Assembly (NCBI RefSeq): GCF_041435215.1
Contig: NZ_CP108394.1
Span: 7,626,001 to 7,690,000, forward strand
Direction: 5' to 3'
Source: Streptomyces sp. NBC_01314
Lineage (GTDB): Bacteria > Actinomycetota > Actinomycetes > Streptomycetales > Streptomycetaceae
DNA: 64,000 bases
Shown: piece by piece, positions 53,470 through 62,143 of the stretch
Numbering within the stretch: position 1 is the first letter of the stretch
Layout of the letters: each line of letters starts with the position of its first letter
Program-made: the position numbers and the translations under genes
The notes under the pieces: model-generated
Databases searched by the model: none
Told to the model about the DNA's origin: nothing
Seen by the model: only the letters and a program-made list of their open reading frames with translations

Positions 53470-54225
53470 ATGAGCATCACCGACACCGGCATCGTGGGCT
53501 GGAGCCCCGAGGTCCTCGACGAGATCCTCTCGAACGACGAGGGGCGTCCCGTCCTGTTCGCCAACGCCCGCATCCTGACGATGGACCCGCTGATCGGGAC
53601 CATGACCGGTGCCGACCTCCTCTTCGTCGGTTCCCTGGTCGTGGGGGTCGGCCCCGGCATCATCACCGCGGCGGGGGACGACAACGCCATCGTCGTCGAC
53701 TGCACCGGCTTGACCATCGGCCCCGCCGTCGTGGACACCGTGGCGCTGGCCGGTGGGCGTGGTCACCGCTCGGAGTACGTCGCGACGTTGACCCCGGGCA
53801 ACACCCCCGACTTCCTGGTGGTGCCCGACGAACTCGCCGCCGACGTGCCGAGCGCCGTGGCCACCCTCATGACCCGACCGGAGCAGGTGCGCGCACTCGT
53901 CGCGGCCGGCCGGCCGGTCCTGTGGTCCGGCGTCGACGTCCCCGGCCGGGCCACTGCCCCCGAGGCGGGCATCCCGGCCGCTGAGGACCTGACCGGCAGC
54001 CCGCGCGTCGGCGTCTGGATAGACAGACACGACTTCCTGCACCAGGAGCTCACCCCCGACGGCCGCTACGACGAGACCCGGGGCGGGCGCCCGCACGCCT
54101 ACCAGGGCCGCTACTGGATCGACGGCGACCGCATCGACTACCTGGACGACCTCGGCTTCTGGGCCTACGGGGAGTTCCAGGGCGACGAGCTGCACCACGC
54201 GGGCTACGTCATGAAGCTCGGCTGA
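53470..54225 (+). CDS. Truncated amidohydrolase fused to an Atu4866 domain
   Basis: 251 residues. The first ~80 (RPVLFANARILTMDPLIG, VVDCTGLTIGPAVVDT) align with the beta-sandwich start of the amidohydrolase downstream, but the HxH metal site is missing (VDTVALAGG where it has VDTHRHAW) and the barrel is absent except for a short piece. The last ~80 residues are an Atu4866 domain (VGVWIDRHDFLHQELTPDG). Clean frame and GAGGAG before ATG 53470 suggest an expressed fusion. It cannot be a metal-dependent hydrolase. Confidence 0.75.
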   Translation: MSITDTGIVGWSPEVLDEILSNDEGRPVLFANARILTMDPLIGTMTGADLLFVGSLVVGVGPGIITAAGDDNAIVVDCTGLTIGPAVVDTVALAGGRGHRSEYVATLTPGNTPDFLVVPDELAADVPSAVATLMTRPEQVRALVAAGRPVLWSGVDVPGRATAPEAGIPAAEDLTGSPRVGVWIDRHDFLHQELTPDGRYDETRGGRPHAYQGRYWIDGDRIDYLDDLGFWAYGEFQGDELHHAGYVMKLG

Positions 54226-54271
54226 CCTTCCCCGGTCAGCGCACTCACGGTTCCCGATCCTGGGTGCGCGA

Positions 54272-54299
54272 CACCTGGGGAAACCGCGGCCTGGTTGCC
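54272..54299 (+). promoter_or_regulatory. Shared upstream element, copy 3
   Basis: CACCTGGGGAAACCGCGGCC then TGGTTGCC, about 150 bases upstream of the amidohydrolase. Confidence 0.65.
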
Positions 54300-54451
54300 G
54301 CCGCGGGCGCGGCCGAGGCTGGTGTTCGAGCAGCCCGGCCCCCGGCGACCACCCTCCCAGCCCTCTCCGGCGTACGGCCCACCCTGCCGGCCATCTCCGG
54401 CGCATGGCCCGTCCTCCCGGCCCTCTCCTCCGTACGGAAAGAAGACCTCTC

Positions 54452-55843
54452 ATGAACGTCAACGACACCACCAGCGCCGCCGTCCTCGAAGAGCTCCGGC
54501 GTCGTCCCGCCGACCGGCGGCGCATCCTGTTCACCGGCGCGACCGTCGTCACCATGGACCCCGACCTCGGTGTCATCGACGGCGGCGACCTCCTCGTCGA
54601 GGGCGACACGATCACCGCCGTCGGCCGCGACCTCGACGCGGCAGATGCCGTGGTCGTCGACGCCACCGGCACGATCCTCACCCCCGGCTTCGTCGACACC
54701 CACCGGCACGCCTGGGAGGCCCAGTTGCGCCGGATCATGCCGGACGTCGATGACCTCGGCGGCTACGTCATGGCCACCCTGGCCGGCTACGCCACGGTCT
54801 ACCGGCCCGAGGACATGTACATCGGCACCCGGCTGGCCGCCCTGACCGCGATCGACAGCGGCATCACGACCATGCTCGACTTCTCCCACAACTCCCGCAC
54901 CCCCGAGCACTCCGACGCCGCAGTCCAGGCCCTCGTCGACACCGGCATCCGCGGCGTGCACGCCTCCATGGGCCCGCACTTCGGCGAGTGGGACCGGCAG
55001 TGGCCGGGCGACCTGGCCCGCATCAAGGGCCAGTACTTCAGCAGCGACGACCAGTTGCTCACCCTGCGCCTGGCCACCCTGGCCACCGACGAGATCGCCG
55101 GACCGGCCCTCGCCTACGGCCCCGAACTCGCCCGCGTCGCGAAAGAGTTGGGTATCGGGGTGAGCGTGGACGCCGTCTTCGGCACATCCTCCTCCGAGGC
55201 GGTCCTGCGCTGGGCCAAGGACGGCATCCTCAGCCCCGACGTCACCCTCATCCACTCCACCGGACTGACCTCCGAGGCGTGGAAGGCGATGGGGGAGACC
55301 GGCACCACCGTGGCGCTCGCCCCCACGTCCGACGCGCAGATCGGCCTGGAGACCGCGATCCCCGCCGTCGACGAGGCACTCGCCGTCGGCATCCGCCCCG
55401 GACTGAGCATCGACGTCGAAGTCGCCCTGGCCAGCGACATGTTCACGCAGATGCGGGCGCTGCACGCCATCCAGCGGATGCGCGCGGTCAACGCCGTCTA
55501 CGGCACCGACCAGCAACCCTCCCGCATCACCACCCACGACGTCCTCGACTTCGCCACCCTCCAAGGTGCCCGTACCAACGGTCTGGCCGGTGTCACCGGC
55601 TCACTCACGCCGGGCAAGAAGGCCGACCTGCTGGTCATCCAGGCCGAGGACCTCAACAACATGCCGCTCAACGACCCGATCGGCACGATCGTGCTGGGCT
55701 CCGATGCCCGCAACATCAGCGCCGTCCTCATCAACGGCGAGCCCCGAAAGTGGGACGGACACGTCCTCGACGTCGACCTGGCCGCCCTGCGCGGCGAGGT
55801 GCACACCTCACGCGAGTACGTGCTGAACACCCCGGCTGTCTGA
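54452..55843 (+). CDS. Amidohydrolase family protein
   Basis: 463 residues. N-terminal beta-sandwich (ILFTGATVVTMDPDLGVIDG), metal motif THRHAW, barrel strands MLDFSHNSRTPEHSD, VTLIHSTGL and LSIDVEVALASDM, then C-terminal ATLQGARTNGL and GSLTPGKKADLLVIQ. It resembles cytosine deaminase/chlorohydrolase-type enzymes acting on cyclic amines or amidines; substrate unknown. The neighbours are a truncated relative upstream and an MFS exporter downstream. Confidence 0.87.
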   Translation: MNVNDTTSAAVLEELRRRPADRRRILFTGATVVTMDPDLGVIDGGDLLVEGDTITAVGRDLDAADAVVVDATGTILTPGFVDTHRHAWEAQLRRIMPDVDDLGGYVMATLAGYATVYRPEDMYIGTRLAALTAIDSGITTMLDFSHNSRTPEHSDAAVQALVDTGIRGVHASMGPHFGEWDRQWPGDLARIKGQYFSSDDQLLTLRLATLATDEIAGPALAYGPELARVAKELGIGVSVDAVFGTSSSEAVLRWAKDGILSPDVTLIHSTGLTSEAWKAMGETGTTVALAPTSDAQIGLETAIPAVDEALAVGIRPGLSIDVEVALASDMFTQMRALHAIQRMRAVNAVYGTDQQPSRITTHDVLDFATLQGARTNGLAGVTGSLTPGKKADLLVIQAEDLNNMPLNDPIGTIVLGSDARNISAVLINGEPRKWDGHVLDVDLAALRGEVHTSREYVLNTPAV

Positions 55844-56034
55844 GCGCCTCAGCTGCCTGATCAACCCGGCCGCCTGGGCACCCCCACCGCCTGGGCAGTC
55901 CCCTCCATCGCCCCCGGCCGCTACTCCTCCTGCGGCCGGGGGCACCCACCCACCGCATCCCGCCAGTGTCATCGGCCGGTCGTGCCGCGCGCGGACACGC
56001 GGGGCGGCGACCGGCCGCCCCTTCTGGAGCTCCC

Positions 56035-57264
56035 ATGTCCCACCTCACTCCCACCACTTCCCTCCGGCACACGACAGCCGCGCCCAGCACCCCGGACCAG
56101 CCGCCCTCCTGGGCACCCGCCGCCCCGACCATCACCCTGCTGACCGCACTCGGCGTCCTGATGGTCGGCCAGATGTACACCGTCCTGGCCCTGCTGCACC
56201 CCATGGCCACCGCACTCGGCACCACCTCAGGACAGGCCACCTGGACGGCGACGGCGTTCGGCTTCGCCTACGCCGCCGGATTCCTCCTCGCCGGTCCCCT
56301 CTCGGACCGCTACGGATCGCGCACCGTGATCACCGCAGGGCTCGTGGCCGCCACCGCAGCCACCCTGGCGGTCGGCGCCGCTCCCGACCTCACCTGGGCC
56401 GTCGCCCTGCGGATCGTGCAGGGACTGACCACCGCGCCCTCCGCGCTCTCCTACGTCGTCCACCACATCGCGCCCCAGCGCCGCGCCACCGCCCTGACCT
56501 GCGTCACCAGCGGCATGTTCGCCGCCGCAGTGCTCCTGCAGATCGGCGCCCAAGCCGTCGCGGCAGGGCTCGGCTGGCGCGTGGTCTTCTGGCTCAGCGC
56601 CGCCCTCATGGCCCTGAGCCTGATCCCCGTGCGCCGCGTCCTGCAACCCACCCTCCGCCACGCCACCGGCGGCGGGCTGCACAAGGCGTTCGCGGCGATG
56701 CCCCGGCTGCTCGGCCAACCGCGCCTGGTCGCCCTCTACCTCTCGACCGTGGCCCTGATGGCCTCCTTCGTCGCCGTCTACACAGCGGTCGCCATCGCCG
56801 GACCGCCCGGCATCGCCGGGAACTCCTCCGCGATCCTCGCCCTGCGGGCCAGCGCGCTGCCCGCCCTGGTCGCCGTCCCCGTGCTCGCCCCGGTGCTCCA
56901 GCGCCTGGCCGCACCCCTGCGCGCGGTCCTCGCCTTCACGCTGGCCACCCTCGCCGTCACGGCCGGCTCCTTCCTCGGCGGCCACATCGTGCCGCTGGTC
57001 ATCGCCCTGCTGCTGTTCGTGGCGGCCATCGCGGCAGCGGCGCCCGCCGTCGTCGAGACCATCAACGCGGGTGCCGCGCACGCACGCGGCGCGGCCGTCG
57101 CCCTCTACGGATGCAGCATGTTCATCGGCGCCAGCCTGGGCCCGCAGCTCACCGGCGCGCTGACCGACCTGGGCTTCGCCGGCATCCTGCGCGTCATCGC
57201 CGCCACGCTCGCGCTGGGCCTCCTGCTGGCCATGCCCGCGCTCCGCAGACGGCACACCGACTAG
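56035..57264 (+). CDS. MFS transporter
   Basis: 409 residues, about 12 membrane segments. DRYGSRTVITAGLVAA between segments 2 and 3 is the MFS loop motif. GGAG five bases before ATG 56035. Likely a drug/metabolite exporter of the DHA type, following the amidohydrolase on the same strand by 190 bases. Confidence 0.88.
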   Translation: MSHLTPTTSLRHTTAAPSTPDQPPSWAPAAPTITLLTALGVLMVGQMYTVLALLHPMATALGTTSGQATWTATAFGFAYAAGFLLAGPLSDRYGSRTVITAGLVAATAATLAVGAAPDLTWAVALRIVQGLTTAPSALSYVVHHIAPQRRATALTCVTSGMFAAAVLLQIGAQAVAAGLGWRVVFWLSAALMALSLIPVRRVLQPTLRHATGGGLHKAFAAMPRLLGQPRLVALYLSTVALMASFVAVYTAVAIAGPPGIAGNSSAILALRASALPALVAVPVLAPVLQRLAAPLRAVLAFTLATLAVTAGSFLGGHIVPLVIALLLFVAAIAAAAPAVVETINAGAAHARGAAVALYGCSMFIGASLGPQLTGALTDLGFAGILRVIAATLALGLLLAMPALRRRHTD

Positions 57265-57507
57265 CCCCACCCGCACCCCCGGCGGAGCGCCCGTCACCCC
57301 CGGCGGTACACGGACCCGCACATCCATGCAGACACCGCCCGACGGCAGAAACAGGAAGGGTGTAGCTCTTCTGCAGGGACGGGCTGATCTGGGAGAACGA
57401 CCATGGCATGATGCGGCCCATGGCAGGAAGAGACCGCGAGGCCCGGGCGTCGTGCCGTCGACCGGCTGGTAGTACGCACCGGCCGCAAAGATGATCTTCC
57501 TGAGCTG

Positions 57508-57969
57508 GTGCGGATCTACAACCACTACGTCACCCACTCGATCATCACTTTCGATACCCAACCGGTCACGGTAGAGAGCCGCTTGCAGTGGTTCGAGAGA
57601 TTCTCCGACACGGGCCCGCACCAGCTGTTTGTGGCCACTACCGGCGATCGGGTACTCGGGTGCGCCTCAAGCAGTCCCTACCGGATGCATCCGGCCTTCG
57701 ATCAAACGGTTGAACTGGGCGTCTACGTGGATCCCGATGCGCGGGCCGCTGGGATTGGTTCGGCGCTGTACCGCACCCTCATCGAAACGCTGCGCTCGCA
57801 GCCGGTCCATGTCGCGCTGGCTGGGATCGCACTTCCCAATGATGCTTCGGTGGCTCTGCACCGTAAGTTCGGCTTCACCGACGTGGGCATCTTCGACGAG
57901 TACGCCACGAAGAACGGCGGTTACATCAGCTCGGTCTGGATGCAACTGCGCCTGCCCCCTTCGGGCTGA
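57508..57969 (+). CDS. GNAT family N-acetyltransferase, N-terminus probably frameshifted
   Basis: 153 residues resembling phosphinothricin acetyltransferase: IYNHYVTHSIITFDTQPVT, VYVDPDARAAGIGSALYRTL (acetyl-CoA loop) and LHRKFGFTDVGIFDEYATK. The first strand is missing from GTG 57508, but upstream the same frame reads VVRTGRKDDLPEL, while the only ATG (57421) is in another frame. A one-base frameshift is likely. Confidence 0.7.
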   Translation: MRIYNHYVTHSIITFDTQPVTVESRLQWFERFSDTGPHQLFVATTGDRVLGCASSSPYRMHPAFDQTVELGVYVDPDARAAGIGSALYRTLIETLRSQPVHVALAGIALPNDASVALHRKFGFTDVGIFDEYATKNGGYISSVWMQLRLPPSG

Positions 57970-58346
57970 CCCTGGAGGGGTACTCCAGATCGTGCGGCGG
58001 TGCGGCTTTTGGCCTCAGGGCCGGTCGCACCAGGAGACCGCAGCGATCCGCCAGCCATCCGGGGTGAGTACGAACTGCATCGTCTTCGTCCCGCCGCCCT
58101 CGAAGGGCACGCCGTCGAGGATCCCGGATTTCCGGTACTCGCTGAACCGCGATGCGATGGCGCCGACGGTCTCGGTGCGCTCCGCAGTCTCCCACTCGTT
58201 GAAGTTCACCAGTCGGCCCTGGGCCAGCAGTTGTTGGCGTGGCTCGATGAATTCCTCCACGGTGTACACCGTGAACTCCGGCCCTGCCTTGATGAGGACG
58301 CCCCCAGGCACTACTCAGGTTGAACCCGTAGCGTCGCTGTGATGGA

Positions 58347-58820
58347 TCATGGCGGCTTCGTGATCAGTCCGGTGTCGGCGAGGCAGCCGGTGATCGCGTC
58401 GGGCCGGTACTGGATCTGCTTGAGTCGACTGCGGACGAGCGCTTCGAGGTCGTCGATACCGGCGAGCAGGAAGTTGACGATGCCTCGTTTGAGCCAGGAC
58501 CAGATCCACTCGACGGCGTTCAGCTCGGGTGCGTATCTGGGGAGGTGGAACACCCGAAGCCACTTCTGCCGCGCTGCCCACGCGGTGAACTCCGGCGTCT
58601 TGTGCGTGGAGACGTTGTCCCACACCAGCACGACGGGGGTGTGCAGTTGATGATGGAGCGCAGTCAGGAAGGCGCGGTACTCGTCCAGGGTGAAGCTCTT
58701 GCTCTCGTTCTTGCGGCCGTGCCAGGTGTGTAACCGGTAGGCGAAGCGCGGCCGGTGGCCGCCGGGGCGGTAGCAGGCCGCACCGAGCGCGTTGACCCGC
58801 CCGCGCTTGCGTACGTGCAC
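58347..58820 (-). CDS. IS630 transposase, C-terminal part
   Basis: DDE domain end: VVLVWDNVSTHKTPEFTAW and LPRYAPELNAVEWIWSWLKR, supplying the second Asp and final Glu. The frame is open upstream of the ATG at 58820 and includes YICFADESGQGL, the first catalytic Asp region, so the true product needs a frameshift from the upstream part. Confidence 0.85.
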   Translation of the reverse strand: MHVRKRGRVNALGAACYRPGGHRPRFAYRLHTWHGRKNESKSFTLDEYRAFLTALHHQLHTPVVLVWDNVSTHKTPEFTAWAARQKWLRVFHLPRYAPELNAVEWIWSWLKRGIVNFLLAGIDDLEALVRSRLKQIQYRPDAITGCLADTGLITKPP

Positions 58821-58873
58821 TGTGACCTGCGGGCGAGCCCCGCGCCTGGCCCAGGTCCGGCCTCGCGGCGGGC

Positions 58874-59416
58874 TCAGCCCCTGCCCCGACTCGTCGGCGA
58901 AGCAGATGTAGGCGCCGAGCTCGCCGGCGGTGGTTCCACCTCGGGCCAGGTCTCCTCCCGCCAGCGTGTGATCTCCTCCTCGTCGCGTGCCGCCGAGCGG
59001 CGCACCGGGACCTGCCAGGAGTAACCGTGCCGGTCAAGCAGCTTGCTCACCCCGGTCAGGGTGTAGTTGACATGGCAGGTCCGGCCGATCAGGTCGGCGA
59101 CCCGCGCCAGCGTCCAGCGCTGATCGTCCTCGAAGCCGCACACGCCGGGCCCGGCGTCCAGCAGAGCAGCCACCTTCTCCCACTGCCGCTCGCTCAGCCG
59201 CTCCCGCGCCACGGGTCCCGCCGAGTACAGCGCCGCCGCTCCACCCTGCTTCCACGCCGCCCGCCAGCGCTCCACCGAGCGCTTCGTGACCCGCAACTCC
59301 CGCGCGATCCGCGCACTCGACTCACCCGCCGCGAACCGCTCGGCGACCTCCAGCCGCAACCGTTCCCGACGGGCCTGTTCCTCGGGCGTGTACCCGCCCG
59401 CTGCCGCATACCTCAT
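58874..59416 (-). CDS. IS630 transposase, N-terminal part
   Basis: Helix-turn-helix part: RLEVAERFAAGESSARIARE, VTKRSVERWRAAWKQGG and the linker WTLARVADLIGRTCHVNYT. Matching stops near EVEPPPAS, at about 58930-58945, where the C-terminal frame takes over. Either programmed frameshifting or a mutation. Confidence 0.85.
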   Translation of the reverse strand: MRYAAAGGYTPEEQARRERLRLEVAERFAAGESSARIARELRVTKRSVERWRAAWKQGGAAALYSAGPVARERLSERQWEKVAALLDAGPGVCGFEDDQRWTLARVADLIGRTCHVNYTLTGVSKLLDRHGYSWQVPVRRSAARDEEEITRWREETWPEVEPPPASSAPTSASPTSRGRG

Positions 59417-59656
59417 GATCCAGCAATAGCGCGAGGATCATGAGCCGTCACCACCCAAGACGACGCTGCGAGTTCAGCCTGAGTACCAGTCGGCGGACCC
59501 GATCCACATCTGCGGCCTTGCCGCCCCTGTTGTCGAACGCACTGAAGAACTCGGCGGCGACGCCGTCGATCTCGGCCTTGGACATACTGGGACCGTAGCA
59601 CCGGCACCGGTTCGCGCTTGCGTGATGTGTGCGGCTTTCCTGAGTGACGGCCGTAT

Positions 59657-60471
59657 TCAGGCGGTCAGGTCGTATTCGGCCTGGTCGGGGGCGGGGTATA
59701 GGCGTTCGCGTTCTCTGCGGGTGTGGAAGGTCCAGTACTGCGGGAAGTCACCGTTGCTGATGACGGCGCGGAGGGTAAGGACGGCTTCGGCTCCGCAGAC
59801 GCTCCATCGGCTGCCAGCGATGTCGAGTCGGTCGGCGATCAGATGGCGGGCTGCTCCTTCGACGGTGCCGCTGTCGATCGGCCAGCTGGCCTCGAGGGCC
59901 TTGTCGTAGTGGAGATAGGCGGCATTGTTCTCCAGGTAGCGGCAGGCTGTCCGCCGCGGCCCGCTGATCTGGGGACAGGCCCGTGCGGTCGGCTTCGGCG
60001 TGGATGTCGCCGACGGCCCCGGGGGCGTCACCGGCCAGGATCCGGGCTGCCTTGGCCCCGACCCAGTCTTCGGCTGCGGGATCGGTGGCGGTGTGGAACA
60101 CCGCGCAGCCGCCCATAACTTCTCGAGCACATGCACGATGTCGAGGACGATATGGATCTCGACCTTGCGGCGGGCAGCCTCGGCCCGAATCAACTCGAGC
60201 TGGTGGGCGGCGCCGTCGACCAGGACCACCCAGGACCTGCGGTGCTGGGGGTCGCGGGCCTCTGCCTGGTCGAAGGCAGCGGCGATGACCTTGTCGGCGT
60301 CGTTTCTGACCGAGGCGGTGAGCCATTTCGCCCGGGCCTTGGGGTCCTTGCGCGGGGTGCGCCGGTCGGTGCGGCCCCGGTGGAGCGATGATGCACCATC
60401 TCCTGCTCGGCAAGATGCCCGGCCAACTCCTCGATCCGAGCGCGCAGTTCACCGAAGTTCCGTCGTGTCAC
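59657..60471 (-). pseudogene. ISKra4 family transposase remnant
   Basis: HIVLDIVHVLEKLWAAA, then after frame changes EASWPIDSGTVEGAARHLIADR, DIAGSRWSVCGAEAVLTLRA and SNGDFPQYWTFH, all ISKra4 landmarks. At least two frameshifts and a missing N-terminus. Confidence 0.75.
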
Positions 60472-60689
60472 CGTCTACTCGGACCAGACCGATGACGAGA
60501 CCCGAGCAACGTGCCCGGCTCCGGCCTGTCTCCGAGGGTCGGTTGAGTGGTGTCCCGTCGCCCAGACGGAAAACGACCTCCGGCGAGGCCCACAACGTTT
60601 CCGTTCTCGACAGGAGACTTCCTCAAGGCGGCACCACCTCTGCCGGACTGCTGAGCCTCAGAGGAATTCCGGCAACCGCGTCCGCCGAC

Positions 60690-61440
60690 GCGTCATGCTG
60701 GGGCTGCGGCTTGGCGGTGGTAGTGGCTTGTTTGGGATTGGGCCTGATGGTGGCGTCGCCAGTGGGACCAGCGGATCTGGTGTGCTGTGTCGTGGACGGG
60801 CCGGATGACCAGCCTGATGAACAGGCGCTGGATCTCGTTGCAGGTGAGCGGGATCAGGTTGTCCGGGGCGGGATGGCGGGTGTGTTCGTCGGCGCCGTCC
60901 GGCCGCGCGGCAGCGGTCGGGCTGGTCGGTCCAGGAGCGCGGGATGTACAGCTCACGGTCCACAGCGGCGTGACCGCGCTGACCTGCGTAAACCAGGTAA
61001 CGGCGACTTGGGAGTTCTCGATCCTGCCGCGGTGCCGGTGTACTGACGTTGGGCGCCGACGGTGCAGGTGCCCTTCTTCACGTCGCGGGTCTCATCGACC
61101 ACGAGCATCGCCTGCTCGTCGTGCAAGTGCTCGACCACGTAGCTGCACAGGTCATCGCGGACGACGTCGGCGTGCCACTTCGCCCGGTTCAGCAGGTGCT
61201 GCATCCCGTCCGGGGTCGCCTCCCCGGCCCACTCAGCGATGGTCCAGCAGGGCTTTCGGGGCAGGTCCGAAAGCAGCCCAAGCACCAACCGCCTTATCCG
61301 GCCCCGGGGTTCAACCCTGACGAACCGGCCTGCAATCCGGCCCATCAGGCCCTCGAATGCCTCCTGCCACAGCGCAGGGTCTACGCTGTGTCCCGCGGCC
61401 ACCGCATGATCTTCAGTCTTCACACACCGATGATCAACGG
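60690..61440 (-). pseudogene. IS701 family transposase remnant
   Basis: GRIAGRFVRVEPRGRIRRLV, EATPDGMQHLLNRAKWHADV and MLVVDETRDVKKGT match the N-terminal half; ELYIPRSWTDQPDRC and IRWSHWRRHHQAQSQTSHY match the C-terminal end. The middle is deleted and frames shift. Confidence 0.75.
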
Positions 61441-61482
61441 TGGCTGCACCCGTCTTCCTACCGGGTTGGAGTGGGGTACGAA

Positions 61483-61689
61483 GTGTCGACATCGTCTGAG
61501 TTCCGTGGCTTCGATCTGGTGCGGCGTGGCTATGACCGCCATCAGGTCGATCGCTATCTCAAGACCCTGTCTGAAGCCGACTCGCCGGTCGGCCCGCCGC
61601 CGTTCCGGATCGTGGGGCGGGGCTACGACCGCCATCAGGTTGACGCACGCATCAGGGACCTCCTGGCGGACAGAGGCATCAACGGCTAA
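61483..61689 (+). CDS. Small protein with two DivIVA-type motifs
   Basis: 68 residues, essentially two copies of a DivIVA N-terminal motif: FRGFDLVRRGYDRHQVDRYL and FRIVGRGYDRHQVDARI. In DivIVA this region binds membrane and starts the coiled coil; here no coiled coil follows. GTG 61483 has GGGG six bases upstream. May be a fragment of a longer DivIVA-like gene or a real small protein. Confidence 0.55.
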   Translation: MSTSSEFRGFDLVRRGYDRHQVDRYLKTLSEADSPVGPPPFRIVGRGYDRHQVDARIRDLLADRGING

Positions 61690-62143
61690 CCATCCGCGTC
61701 CCACCAGGCAGTGCTGTCTTCACGTCCAGAGCGGCAAGATCACGATCTACTGCTGGAGTACTGGGAAGACGAGACGTACGTCCGGCGAAGTACCGCAGGG
61801 TGAGCGGTGAGTTCCGGTGGGAGGAAGCCGGCAGAGGCAACAGGATGCGGGCCGTTCGGCGGCGAACAGTGCACCCTTGGCGGCCTTGCCGGAGTCCGCC
61901 GACGGTGCACGCTGCGGGATGGGGATCCGGAGGCAGGGCCGGCTGGGAACGCGGCCGCGAAAACACACGGCAGCTGATTTTCGGTCCGCCGACATCCGAC
62001 GAGGCGAATTCGGTGACCTGTTCGACCGAATTCCGGGAGCTGCCGAGAGGAATGGGCGGTAGCGGCCCGGGTTATCTCTCCTGGCTCAATGGAGTGTGGC
62101 CCAGGGCTCTCGTGCCAGAGCACGGCGTAGGCGTGATCAAGGT
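61690..62143. other. Non-coding stretch
   Basis: About 450 bases with no gene. A short open tail DLLLEYWEDETYVRRSTAG ends at about 61802 and could be the last residues of a lost gene. Confidence 0.35.

Larger units (their letters stand above)
58314..59483 (-). mobile_element. IS630 family insertion sequence
   Basis: 1170 bases with imperfect inverted ends: left CTCAGGTTGAACCCGTAGCG (58314-58333), right complement reading CGCTGCGAGTTCAGCCTGAG (59464-59483). Flanked on both sides by TA, the IS630 target duplication. Encodes a transposase in two frames. Confidence 0.92.
58015..59585 (-). pseudogene. DUF4440-type (SnoaL-like) gene split by IS630
   Basis: The N-terminal part (33 codons plus one base, MSKAEIDGVAAEFFSAFDNR on) lies at 59484-59585; the C-terminal part (FTVYTVEEFIEPRQQLL to VSWCDRP) at 58015-58311. 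Removing the element and one TA restores a single 132-residue frame through CTG GTA GTG CCT. Function before disruption unknown. Confidence 0.85.
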
